A stretch of 19,576 nucleotides of DNA, taken from Clostridiales bacterium UBA735. GTDB taxonomy: Bacteria; Bacillota; Clostridia; Oscillospirales; Oscillospiraceae. How positions within the stretch are numbered: the first letter of the stretch is position 1; every line of letters starts with the position of its first letter. Location: contig DBLB01000115.1 in the NCBI GenBank assembly GCA_002298695.1, forward strand, positions 1-19,576, written 5' to 3'. The translations under genes and the position numbers were made by a program. The notes below the pieces were generated by a model. That model ran no database searches. It was not told where the DNA came from and saw only the letters and a list, made by a program, of their open reading frames with translations. Shown piece by piece: positions 6,644-14,108 of the stretch.

Positions 6644-8071
6644 TTATCGTACCGTCGGCAGTGTGAAAATGAAGCAGGTCACGCCGTTCTCGCTCGTTGC
6701 GTGAATATCGCCGCCATAGGCGCCGACGATGGTTTTGGCGATGTAAAGACCGAGCCCCCAGCCCTCGCGGTCGGCAGAACGGGATTTATCGGCCTTGTGG
6801 AACCGGTCGAACAGGAGCGGCAGTTCGTCCGGCGCGATGGTCGGGCCGGTGTTCTGCACGGTGACGCGCGCCTTCCCACCCTCCGGCGTAAGAAACAGGC
6901 CGAGCTTGCCGCCCTGCGGGCAGAACTTGATGGCGTTATCGAGCAGGTTGTAGACGACCTGCGTGATGCCGTCGCGCTCAGCCTTGACCCAGATAGGCCG
7001 GTCCGGCAGCTCGACATCGACATTCAGGCCCTTGCCGTTGATCTTCTGCTCAAACGTGATGAGCACGTCGCCCATCAGCTCGCCAAGGTCGAACCGCGTC
7101 ATCCGCGATTCCTCTACGCCCATGGCCTGAAGCCGCGAAATGTCCAGCATGTTGCGCACGAGGCGGGAAAGACGCCGCACCTCACCGGAGACGATCTGCA
7201 TATAGTGCTGCTGCTTTTCCGGCGGAATGGTTCCGTCCAGCATGCCGTCGATGTAGCCGCCGATGGTCGTCATCGGCGTTTTCAGCTCATGCGAGACGTT
7301 CGCAACGAACTCCTGCCGCCGCCGCTCCGAGGATTCCAGCGAATCGGCCATCGCGTTGAACGCGCGGGCCAGATCGTTGATCTCGCTCGTGTTTTTCGGC
7401 GATTCCTCCACGCGCACGTTCAGCTCGCCGCGGCCGAATCGCCGTGCGGCATCTGCCATCTGACCGAGTGGGCGCACCTGCATCCGGGACAGGAACGAGG
7501 CCGCCGCCACCGAGACCAGCAGCACCGCGATCGCTACATAGAAAAACAGCGTGGACGAATGGAGCAGGAAATCATGCGTCTGCGTCATCGGCGCGGAGAC
7601 CAGTACATAGCCGATCTGTTCGCCGCTTCTGGCTGTCAGCATCCGGCCGGCCAGATAGCGCGTCTCATCGTAGATGCCGGACAGGGACGTCTCTTCATAG
7701 TGTGTGCCGTCCTTCTGGATTTCGGCCAGCAGCACCGGGTCGACGCTCCGCCCGATGTGGTCGCAGGAAAAATCCTCGCAGGAGCACAGGCGGATCACAC
7801 CGTCAGTATCGCACAGCAGCGCCTCAGCGTTGCTGACTTTGGTGAACAGAGAGAGGCTGATGTGGAAATCGTAATTGTTCCGCAGATCGCCGACACTGTC
7901 ATATGCCTCGGCCAGATCAGCCACGGCGTCTGCGTCGCGCATCAGTGTCTCCTGCTTGTCGTCCTCGACGGAGCTGCGCATCAGAAAACGGAACAAGATG
8001 CCCGTGATCAGCAAACATGCCAGCAGCAGCGCCGCGATCATTGCAAACTGCCGGCTGAACGTTGTCTTCAT
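6644..8071 (-). CDS. HAMP-domain sensor histidine kinase next to htrA
   Basis: This 475-residue membrane kinase has a first membrane segment (9-30), an extracytoplasmic sensor region (about 31-165) containing CSCEDFSC (96-103), a second membrane segment (about 172-194), a HAMP linker (195-248), a HisKA domain with H261 in ANVSHELKTPMTT, and an ATPase domain (N379 in YNLLDNAIKF; GWGLGLYI at 437-444). The first G-box reads NTGPTI rather than DxGxG, a variant that I recall from other clostridial kinases. ATG at 8071 is 2 bp after the regulator stop, with GAGGT inside the regulator's last codons as ribosome site; a longer in-frame extension would overlap the regulator. The order regulator-kinase-HtrA resembles CssRS/HtrA and CiaRH/HtrA envelope-stress systems. 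Confidence 0.9.
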   Translation of the reverse strand: MKTTFSRQFAMIAALLLACLLITGILFRFLMRSSVEDDKQETLMRDADAVADLAEAYDSVGDLRNNYDFHISLSLFTKVSNAEALLCDTDGVIRLCSCEDFSCDHIGRSVDPVLLAEIQKDGTHYEETSLSGIYDETRYLAGRMLTARSGEQIGYVLVSAPMTQTHDFLLHSSTLFFYVAIAVLLVSVAAASFLSRMQVRPLGQMADAARRFGRGELNVRVEESPKNTSEINDLARAFNAMADSLESSERRRQEFVANVSHELKTPMTTIGGYIDGMLDGTIPPEKQQHYMQIVSGEVRRLSRLVRNMLDISRLQAMGVEESRMTRFDLGELMGDVLITFEQKINGKGLNVDVELPDRPIWVKAERDGITQVVYNLLDNAIKFCPQGGKLGLFLTPEGGKARVTVQNTGPTIAPDELPLLFDRFHKADKSRSADREGWGLGLYIAKTIVGAYGGDIHATSENGVTCFIFTLPTVR

Positions 8072-8073
8072 GC

Positions 8074-8760
8074 TTACACGACCTCGAATTTGTATCCGAC
8101 GCCCCAGACCGTTTTCAGGCTCCACTGATTGCTCACGCCCTCGAGCTTTTCACGCAGGCGCTTGACATGAACGTCGACGGTGCGGCTGTCGCCGAAATAG
8201 TCAAAGCCCCAGACCTCGTCGAGCAGCTGGTTGCGCGTGTAGACGCGGTTCGGCGTGGAGGCAAGGTGGTAGAGCAGCTCCATCTCCTTCGGCGGTGTCT
8301 CGACGCGCTTGCCGTCGACGATGAGTTCGAACGAATCGAGGTCGATGATCAGCTTGTCGAACACCAGCCGGCGCGGCTTTTCCTTGTCGCCCTCGCCTGC
8401 GGCGCGGCGCAGCACGGCCTCAATGCGCGCGAGGACTTCCTTCATCTCGAAGGGCTTCGTGATGTAATCGTCTGCGCCCTGTTTCAGGCCTGTGACCTTG
8501 TCGCTCGTCTCACCCTTGGCCGTCAGCATGATGACCGGCGTCTGGCTGTCCTGCCGGATGGCGCGGAGCACGCCCCAGCCGTCCACGCCGGGCAGCATGA
8601 TGTCCAGCAGCACCAGATCGGGCCGCAGCTTGCGATACAGGTCAATGCCCTGCGTGCCGTCGGCGGCGATCGTCGCCTGATAGCCCTCTTTTTCCAGATA
8701 CATCCGCAGCAGATCTGCAATGTTGTTGTCGTCTTCCACGATCAGGATGGTTTTTGCCAT
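8074..8760 (-). CDS. OmpR/PhoB-family response regulator
   Basis: This 228-residue cytoplasmic transcription factor has a receiver domain (1-120; E9, D10, D11, phospho-acceptor D53 in LVLLDIMLP, T80, K102) and a winged-helix domain (about 130-228, with TRNQLLDEVWGFDYFGDSRT and VDVHVKRLREKL). Close resemblance to PhoB/WalR-type regulators is clear, but the regulon is not readable from sequence. It is the first gene of a regulator-kinase-HtrA unit; two bases separate its TAA from the kinase ATG. AAAGGAG lies 8-14 bp upstream of the ATG. The upstream DNA has a perfect TATAAT but no good -35 box, and PhoP-like repeats instead, which fits activation by a response regulator, possibly itself. Confidence 0.93.
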   Translation of the reverse strand: MAKTILIVEDDNNIADLLRMYLEKEGYQATIAADGTQGIDLYRKLRPDLVLLDIMLPGVDGWGVLRAIRQDSQTPVIMLTAKGETSDKVTGLKQGADDYITKPFEMKEVLARIEAVLRRAAGEGDKEKPRRLVFDKLIIDLDSFELIVDGKRVETPPKEMELLYHLASTPNRVYTRNQLLDEVWGFDYFGDSRTVDVHVKRLREKLEGVSNQWSLKTVWGVGYKFEVV

Positions 8761-8815
8761 TCTCCCGTCTCCTTTATCCGCCGGCAGCGCCGCCAGTTTA
8801 TTTGGTATTTCTTTT

Positions 8816-8857
8816 ATTATACCGCCGCTGGGGCGGCTTGCATGAACTTTTTGTAAA
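8816..8857 (-). promoter_or_regulatory. Promoter and possible regulator box for the regulator-kinase-HtrA unit
   Basis: The minus strand carries a perfect TATAAT (-10, 8821-8816) with no recognisable -35 at 16-18 bp. Just upstream lie TTTACA (8857-8852) and TTCATG (8846-8841), two hexamers in direct repeat with an 11-bp period, the spacing bound by PhoB/PhoP-type regulators. A GCCGC/GCGGC inverted repeat lies in the spacer. The -10 call is firmer than the binding-site call. Confidence 0.5.
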
Positions 8858-8894
8858 AATGGGCAAAATCCGGCCCGCTGCGTCGGATTTGGGT

Positions 8895-8923
8895 TTGCCA
8901 GCCGCCGGAGAATGTGTTATGAT
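8895..8923 (+). promoter_or_regulatory. Promoter of the GH3-like gene
   Basis: TTGCCA (-35, 8895-8900), 17-bp spacer, TATGAT (-10, 8918-8923) with an extended TG at 8915-8916. Predicted leader is about 30 nt. Confidence 0.7.
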
Positions 8924-8961
8924 GGGAACAGAATGATTGATTTGGATGGGAGAACACTGCC

Positions 8962-11064
8962 ATGGATTATACCCCCAGAATGCTGGACGCCGCTCTGACA
9001 GCCCGCAGCGCTGCGGCTGCCGGCATCGTCCTGCTGAAAAATGTTCGGAATACGCTGCCGCTGCTGCCGGAAGACGGTGCGCCGCTGCCTGTCGCCGTAT
9101 TCGGCATCGGACAGATCTGCACGCCCTGCTGTACCGCAGCCATGCAGCCGTGGCGCAGCGTCTCGGTGCTCGACGGCCTCTGCGCCAGCGAGGCGGTCCG
9201 CCCCGACGGCCTGCTCAGCCACAAATACCGGACCTGGGCGCTCGAGCATCCGTCCGGGACGGAATATCCGCTCGGCATGCTCAGCATGGAAGAGCTTGCG
9301 CAGACAAATCGCGCGGCGATCATTGTCATCGCCCGCGCGCCGGAGCACACAGACTGCACGCTTTCCGATGCCGAGACGGCCATGCTCCGCAGCGTCTGCG
9401 CGGCGTTCGAGCGCACGGTGCTCGTGCTGGCAACGCCGGGCTTTGTTGAGCTGAACGACGCCGCCATGGCCTGCTCCGCCATCGTCTGGATGGGCATTGC
9501 GGGGCAGGAGGGAGGCTGTGCGCTGGCCGATGTGCTGACGGCAAAGGTCATGCCCACCGGCCATCTTGCCTTCTCCTGGCCGCTGCGGCTGACGGATTTC
9601 GATGCGGCCAACCGGCAGCGCGACCAGTTTGTCGGCTACCGCTATTTTGATTCCTGCGGTGCAGAGCTCCGCTGGCCGTTCGGCTACGGACTCGGCTACG
9701 GCGTCTGCACGCTCGGCAGCGTGAGCGTCGGCCTCGACGGGACGGACATCACGGTCTCCGCCGAGGTGGAAAACACCGGCGAGACCTGGCCGGCCGGCGA
9801 GGTCGTGCAGGTCTATGTCTCCCGGCCCGACCCGTCGCGGACGCAGCCGGCCTGGGTGCTGGACTGCTTCGCCCGCACGAAGCTGCTCGCCCCCGGCGAG
9901 CGGCAGACGCTCCATCTGCGATTCCCGGTGACGGAGCTTGCCGCCTACCGCGAGAGCGCCTGCGCGTTTGCTCTGGAGGAAGGATATTACGATGTCCGCG
10001 TCGGCTTCCATGCCCGCGGCACCTATGTCGTCGGCTCGCTCCGCTCCATGCAGCGCGCCATGGTGCAGGCCGTCACGCCGCTCCGCCTCGAAGGCCCCGC
10101 GTCCCGCACGCGCGGCCCGGAGGATGCCTTTACCTATCCCGGCGAGGCTGAGGAGCTTGCCGCCGCGCACAAATACGCCATCCGCCTCTCGCCGCGCAAT
10201 CTGCCGAAGCGCAGCCGCAAAAAGGGGAGCAGCTTCGAAGGCTGCCGCGGCGACGGCGAGACGCATACTCTGCTCGATGTGCGCGCCGGGCGCTGCAACG
10301 TGTTCGCACTGGTCGCGTCCATGGATGACCACAGCCTGCGCCAGCTGGTCGAGCAGCTCGGTTTCTGCCCGGCGGACGTGCCCGGCGCACTCGGCGCGTC
10401 GGCAGCGCTGGAGCGCTACCGCATTCCGGCGATGACCGTTGCCGCCGGCTCCGAGGGTCTGTATCTGACGAAAGAACTTCGGAATGAGGAGGACGAGGTC
10501 GTCCGCCGCCAGTATGTGACGGCCTTCCCGTCCGCCGCGCTGCTTGCCTGCTCGTTTGACCCTGATACCGTCCGGGCTGTGGGCCGCGCCGTGGGCCGCG
10601 AGATGCAGGAATACGGCGTCCAGCTCTGGTTGGCCCCCAGCCTTGCGCTGCTGGCTGACCCGCGCGAGGCCGGCGCGGCGGAGCGCTGGTCGGAGGACCC
10701 GGTCGTGACCGGCGTGCTCGCTTCCGCCTTGGTTGACGGCGCTTCGAAGTACGGTGCAGCCGTGCTTCGAACCGGGGATGTACCGGAGGGCGCCGCCATG
10801 GAACCGGCTGCGCTGCGCGATACCTGGCTCCTGCCGTATAAGATCGCCGCGCCGGCCTGCCGCGCCGCGCTTTTGCCGGGCGGGACCTTTTGCGGCGAGC
10901 TGCTCGGAGAGAACAGCGCCTTTGTCCGCGCCTGGATCGTGGACAGCGGCTACCGCGGCATGTTCCTCGCCGACGGCGAGCGCTATGGCGCAGAACCGCA
11001 GCGTCTCGACCTTGAGCGCTCCGCCGTCCGTATTCTGAAGCTTCTTCTGGATGTTACGCATTAA
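8962..11064 (+). CDS. Domain-swapped glycoside hydrolase family 3 homologue, probably catalytically impaired
   Basis: This 700-residue protein has GH3 domains in reversed order. The alpha/beta-sandwich domain comes first (about 14-205: AAAAGIVLLKNVRNTLPLLP, IAGQEGGCALADVL, PTGHLAFSWP, then VGYRYFDS and WPFGYGLGY). A fibronectin-III-like domain follows (about 262-360), and a shortened barrel-like domain is last (about 445-695). The same reversal is known in some rumen and clostridial beta-glucosidases. The barrel looks eroded: the usual ADGPxGLR motif reads VAAGSEGLYL (493-502), the KHF motif expected near 600 is absent, and VMTDW reads MFLADGE (667-673), keeping only the possible nucleophile D671. 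ERWSEDP (574-580) survives. No signal peptide is seen, so it is probably cytoplasmic. GGGAGA precedes the ATG. Confidence 0.85.
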   Translation: MDYTPRMLDAALTARSAAAAGIVLLKNVRNTLPLLPEDGAPLPVAVFGIGQICTPCCTAAMQPWRSVSVLDGLCASEAVRPDGLLSHKYRTWALEHPSGTEYPLGMLSMEELAQTNRAAIIVIARAPEHTDCTLSDAETAMLRSVCAAFERTVLVLATPGFVELNDAAMACSAIVWMGIAGQEGGCALADVLTAKVMPTGHLAFSWPLRLTDFDAANRQRDQFVGYRYFDSCGAELRWPFGYGLGYGVCTLGSVSVGLDGTDITVSAEVENTGETWPAGEVVQVYVSRPDPSRTQPAWVLDCFARTKLLAPGERQTLHLRFPVTELAAYRESACAFALEEGYYDVRVGFHARGTYVVGSLRSMQRAMVQAVTPLRLEGPASRTRGPEDAFTYPGEAEELAAAHKYAIRLSPRNLPKRSRKKGSSFEGCRGDGETHTLLDVRAGRCNVFALVASMDDHSLRQLVEQLGFCPADVPGALGASAALERYRIPAMTVAAGSEGLYLTKELRNEEDEVVRRQYVTAFPSAALLACSFDPDTVRAVGRAVGREMQEYGVQLWLAPSLALLADPREAGAAERWSEDPVVTGVLASALVDGASKYGAAVLRTGDVPEGAAMEPAALRDTWLLPYKIAAPACRAALLPGGTFCGELLGENSAFVRAWIVDSGYRGMFLADGERYGAEPQRLDLERSAVRILKLLLDVTH

Positions 11065-11070
11065 GAACCG

Positions 11071-11101
11071 GGCCGCTGCATTTTGCAGCGGCCTGCTTTT
11101 T
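11071..11101 (+). terminator. Terminator of the GH3-like gene
   Basis: Perfect 10-bp stem GGCCGCTGCA / TGCAGCGGCC (11071-11093) with a 3-base loop, followed by TGCTTTTTG. It begins 6 bp after the stop codon. Confidence 0.85.
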
Positions 11102-11182
11102 GCATTTGCCGCACGGAAGATGCGGAACGGGGGGCGATCATGCAGAGACGGGCGGAGGAACGTTTTTTTCTGTCGGTGGGCA

Positions 11183-11211
11183 TTGATTGCTGCGGCGGGC
11201 CCTGCTATAAT
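11183..11211 (+). promoter_or_regulatory. Promoter of the homocysteine methyltransferase gene
   Basis: TTGATT (-35, 11183-11188), 17-bp spacer, perfect TATAAT (-10, 11206-11211) with extended TGC. It lies about 30 bp before the ATG. The preceding stretch 11102-11182 shows no gene and no SAM-type riboswitch that I can recognise. Confidence 0.75.
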
Positions 11212-11240
11212 AAAGAAAATTTATTGCATGAGGTATTGTT

Positions 11241-12110
11241 ATGAACCGCTCCGATTTCAAGGACTGGGCCGCCGGGCACGTCCGCCTGCTCGACGGCGCG
11301 ACGGGGAGTAATCTGCGCGCCGCCGGGATGCCGGTCGGCGTGTGCGGGGAGGTGTGGATCGCAGAACATCCGGAAGCGTTACAGCAGCTGCAGCGCAGCT
11401 ATGTTGCCGCCGGGAGCGAGGTCGTCACCGCGCCGACGTTCGGGGCCAACCGCGTGCTGCTTGCGAATCACGGGCTGGAGCAGGACGTCGGGCGGCTGAA
11501 CCGGGCGCTGGTCGCTGTCTCACGGGAAGCCGTCGGCACTGCCGCGCTGCTTGCCGGCGACATCACCACGACCGGCCAGCCCGTCCTGCCCGGCGACGAC
11601 GCGGCCTACCAGAAGCTGCTGGACGTCTACCGGGAACAGGCCGGGGCCGTTCTGGACGCCGGCGTCGACCTTTTCATCATCGAAACGCTCATGGGGCTGA
11701 CTGAGGCCATGGCGGCGGTCGAGGCGGTGCGCGGCCTGTGCGAGCTGCCGATCCTCTGCACGTTCTCTGTGCAGACCGACGGGAAATGCTATTTTGACGG
11801 CAATGTCTTCGAGGCGGCGGAAATTCTGCCGGAGCTCGGTGCGGACGCCGTCGGCGTCAACTGCTCCAATGGCCCCGATCTGCTGGAATCGGTCGTCGGC
11901 GGCCTGCACGGCGTCTGCACGGTCCCCGTCATTGCAAAGCCGAACGCCGGTCTGCCCACCATGACAGAGACGGGCGAGGCTGTCTATTCCATGGGGCCTG
12001 CGGACTTTGCGCGGCATATGAAGACACTGCTGGACGCGGGCGCGTCCCTTGTCGGCGGCTGCTGCGGCACTGCGCCCGCCCACATCCGCGCGCTGCGCGA
12101 GGCGCTGTAA
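11241..12110 (+). CDS. Homocysteine S-methyltransferase domain protein (stand-alone MetH N-domain type)
   Basis: This 289-residue barrel protein matches the zinc-dependent homocysteine-binding domain found at the N-terminus of cobalamin methionine synthase and in betaine or S-methylmethionine homocysteine methyltransferases. LLDGATGSNL (17-25) opens the domain, TAPTFGAN is family-typical, and the three zinc-ligand cysteines are present: C208 in GVNCSNGP and C274/C275 in GGCCGT. The enzyme moves a methyl group to homocysteine, making methionine. It ends after this domain; no folate-binding or B12-binding domain is fused or adjacent, so the methyl donor must come from elsewhere or from a different partner. 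GAGG lies about 9 bp before the ATG. The neighbouring genes are unrelated. The family is sure; the donor substrate is not. Confidence 0.88.
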   Translation: MNRSDFKDWAAGHVRLLDGATGSNLRAAGMPVGVCGEVWIAEHPEALQQLQRSYVAAGSEVVTAPTFGANRVLLANHGLEQDVGRLNRALVAVSREAVGTAALLAGDITTTGQPVLPGDDAAYQKLLDVYREQAGAVLDAGVDLFIIETLMGLTEAMAAVEAVRGLCELPILCTFSVQTDGKCYFDGNVFEAAEILPELGADAVGVNCSNGPDLLESVVGGLHGVCTVPVIAKPNAGLPTMTETGEAVYSMGPADFARHMKTLLDAGASLVGGCCGTAPAHIRALREAL

Positions 12111-12330
12111 GCCCGCCTGCGTTCCGCCTTGCTGCTGAGGTCCTGCCTGAGCGGGGGCTGGTGTCTGTCCATTGCGGTGCAGGCCGTGGGCAGCATGACC
12201 GCCGCGCACTGCTGGGCGACCTGCTTGCTTCGTTGCGGAATCGGATATGTCTATTTCCGCACAGAATGCCTGCTGTTTCCGATGCTGGCGCATGCGCTCG
12301 AACGCTTTCTGCTCACGGGGACATTCTGCT
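12111..12330. other. Gene-free stretch after the methyltransferase gene
   Basis: Between the methyltransferase stop and the repeat cluster I see no recognisable gene, RNA or terminator with a T-tract. A 71-codon plus-strand frame (12129-12344) has no family features and no ribosome site. Base composition is like the coding DNA, so this could be decayed coding sequence, but no parent gene is recognisable. Confidence 0.4.
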
Positions 12331-12406
12331 GTGTATCCCATTGAAATCGTGCTGATCTGTGCAAAAAATCCTCACCGTGGGTCACATCGCCAGTTTTCGG
12401 ATACAC
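12331..12406. repeat. Short copy of the GTGTATYC inverted-repeat element
   Basis: A 76-bp relative of the element at 3464-3621. The ends are 8-bp inverted repeats GTGTATCC (12331-12338) and GGATACAC (12399-12406). The right end shares CACATCGCCAGTT with the other copy, and the adjacent 30 bp (..aaaatcctc..) aligns recognisably. The inner part is shorter, as in an internal deletion derivative. Confidence 0.55.
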
Positions 12407-12414
12407 CCGAGGGG

Positions 12415-12570
12415 AACCTCTGAATAAATCCCCGGCTGCGGATGACGGATCTTTTTCACCAATCCTGCGGTTTGAAAAATGGGAAATACAGAAAGTATTT
12501 CACCATTTTCCAAACCTTTCCTTGGAGAATAATCTCTCGCATCCACAACTGCTGATTTAATCAGAGCTTT
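12415..12570. mobile_element. MITE-like element with 16-bp terminal inverted repeats
   Basis: AACCTCTGAATAAATC at 12415-12430 is matched in inverse orientation by GATTTAATCAGAGCTT at 12554-12569, with two differences. Inside is an imperfect hairpin of about 21-bp arms (12469-12516, GAAATAC...GTATTTC core). There is no transposase frame. The terminal motif TCTGATTAAAT also forms the first hairpin of the typA leader (89-115), so the family may have more than one representative here. No clear target duplication was found. Confidence 0.55.
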
Positions 12571-12622
12571 CCTAGATTGCGCAGATCCGCCTGAGAGATT
12601 CGGGGGATTGGCGCGATTTGCC

Positions 12623-12644
12623 GGGCGGACAGAGCCGTCCGCCC
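12623..12644. repeat. Short GC-rich intergenic palindrome
   Basis: GGGCGGAC / GTCCGCCC, 8-bp perfect arms with a 6-base loop, followed by CTACAG. It does not fit a terminator because no T-tract follows, and it resembles short dispersed palindromes of clostridial genomes (recollection, not tested). Confidence 0.45.
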
Positions 12645-12730
12645 CTACAGAGTGCAGCGGTTCATTTCGGGCCGGGCCGGCGTGCCGCCTGCTGCAATTT
12701 TTTGGAATGCGGTGCAGGAATTGAGAAGCT

Positions 12731-12765
12731 GAAAAAATCGCCCGCCGGATGCTCCGGCGGGCGAT
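12731..12765 (-). terminator. Terminator of the infC-rpmI-rplT operon
   Basis: On the minus strand a perfect 13-bp stem (ATCGCCCGCCGGA / TCCGGCGGGCGAT, 12765-12737) with a 3-base loop runs into TTTTTT. It lies 14 bp beyond the rplT stop codon. Confidence 0.92.
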
Positions 12766-12779
12766 ATTTCTGCGATAGA

Positions 12780-13133
12780 TCAAAGGGCCTTCTTGGCAGT
12801 TTCGACGAGGGCGGCGAACGCCTCGGCGTCGGCGATGGCAAGCTCGGAGATGGCCTTGCGGTTCATCTCGATGCCAGCCTTCTTCAGACCGTACATGAAG
12901 CGGGAATAGTTGATGCCGAACGGTGCGACTGCCGCGGAGATACGGGCGATCCACAGCTGACGGAAGTCGCGCTTCTTCAGCTTGCGGCCAACATATGCGT
13001 ACACGCCGGACTTGTAGACGGCCTGCTTGGCCATCTTGAAGTGGCGGGATTTGGAACCCCAGTAGGACTTCGCCAGTTTCAGGGTCTTATTTCTTCTTTT
13101 GCGCGTCATCATTGCGCCTTTTACTCTTGCCAT
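12780..13133 (-). CDS. rplT: 50S ribosomal protein L20
   Basis: This 117-residue basic protein has the L20 hallmark sequence throughout: [20 protein letters not shown] at the start, [27 protein letters not shown] and [13 protein letters not shown]. Length is normal for the family. L20 binds 23S rRNA early in assembly of the large subunit, and in several bacteria also represses its own operon by binding the mRNA. It is the last gene of infC-rpmI-rplT, 35 bp after rpmI, with an AGGAGG ribosome site before the ATG, and a strong terminator follows. Confidence 0.98.
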   Translation of the reverse strand: MARVKGAMMTRKRRNKTLKLAKSYWGSKSRHFKMAKQAVYKSGVYAYVGRKLKKRDFRQLWIARISAAVAPFGINYSRFMYGLKKAGIEMNRKAISELAIADAEAFAALVETAKKAL

Positions 13134-13168
13134 GATTGAATCCTCCTATGTTATCAGTCCGTCCCTAA

Positions 13169-13366
13169 TTATTTGTAGGGAATCATTTTCTTGACGGTAT
13201 CTTCCACGGTCACGTCGGCGTAGCCGTTCTTGCGAAGGTTACGGGTGCGCTTGGTGGTTTTCTTCGTGAGGATATGGCTCTTGAAGGCGTGCGCTCTCTT
13301 GACCTTACCGGTCTTGGTCAGATTGAATCTTTTCTTTGCGCCGCTATGGGATTTCAGCTTAGGCAT
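13169..13366 (-). CDS. rpmI: 50S ribosomal protein L35
   Basis: This 65-residue basic protein ([20 protein letters not shown] at the start, [18 protein letters not shown] in the middle) is full length for L35. The ATG at 13366 was chosen because GGAGAA lies 6 bp upstream and because [14 protein letters not shown] is the conserved N-terminus; a longer in-frame extension would reach back into infC. It lies 35 bp from both infC and rplT in the usual operon order. L35 is a small structural protein of the large ribosomal subunit. Confidence 0.98.
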   Translation of the reverse strand: MPKLKSHSGAKKRFNLTKTGKVKRAHAFKSHILTKKTTKRTRNLRKNGYADVTVEDTVKKMIPYK

Positions 13367-13401
13367 AGTGGTTCTCCTTCCGTTTGTTGCGTTTTGCGAA
13401 A

Positions 13402-13923
<522 letters not shown>

Positions 13924-13929
13924 AAAGCA

Positions 13930-13934
13930 CCTCC
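13930..13934 (-). promoter_or_regulatory. Ribosome site that fixes the non-AUG start of infC
   Basis: GGAGG (followed by TG) on the minus strand, 6 bases before the first ATC and 9 before the second. Because no standard start codon lies within range downstream in frame, this site is the main argument for AUC initiation. Confidence 0.8.
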
Positions 13935-13943
13935 AAATGCAAA

Positions 13944-13969
13944 GTGCGGATGCCGCAGGGCACCCGCAC
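13944..13969 (-). terminator. Attenuator-like hairpin in the infC leader
   Basis: On the minus strand an 11-bp stem (GTGCGGGTGCC / GGCATCCGCAC, one G-U pair, loop CTGC) is followed by TTTGCATTT, just before the infC ribosome site. The predicted leader is about 140 nt. Firmicutes infC operons often carry an L20-responsive attenuating leader at this spot; that assignment is inferred from position, and I cannot check the covariance model. A second small hairpin (ATTCCG/CGGAAT) lies at about 13984-13997. Confidence 0.5.
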
Positions 13970-14072
13970 ATAACTTCGCACCAATTCCGACCGGAATGGG
14001 AAAGATATGAACCTCTTCGCGCAAGCTGGAGGTGAGGGCTGCCGATTGGCTCCTGCTTTGTTTTCTCCGCAT

Positions 14073-14101
14073 ATTATAGCGGGGAATTTTCTGTTTGTCA
14101 A
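14073..14101 (-). promoter_or_regulatory. Consensus promoter of the infC operon
   Basis: Minus strand: perfect TTGACA (14101-14096), 17-bp spacer, perfect TATAAT (14078-14073). It is the strongest promoter in the window, as expected for a ribosomal operon. Its -35 box ends 7 bp from the stop codon of the upstream metallopeptidase gene. Confidence 0.9.
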
Positions 14102-14108
14102 CACAAAT

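Noticed and set aside
6557..8128. A 523-codon plus-strand frame opposite the HtrA-linked kinase
   Set aside because: Antisense shadow; the kinase on the minus strand has every expected motif.
8917..11061. A 714-codon minus-strand open frame opposite the GH3-like gene
   Set aside because: It is a by-product of high GC in the plus-strand gene; the product is low-complexity, rich in Arg, Ala, Gly and His, with no family signature or ribosome site.
12129..12344. A 71-codon plus-strand frame rich in Cys and Leu
   Set aside because: No ribosome site or homologous family recognised, and it ends inside a repeat element.
12111..12780. CRISPR array or structured RNA gene in the long gene-free region
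   Set aside because: The repeats are inverted and unevenly spaced, with no regular direct repeats and spacers, and no known RNA family could be recognised by eye.
12382..12954. A 190-codon minus-strand frame running from rplT through its terminator into the repeat cluster
   Set aside because: It passes through the operon terminator and a MITE-like element and has no ribosome site or family.
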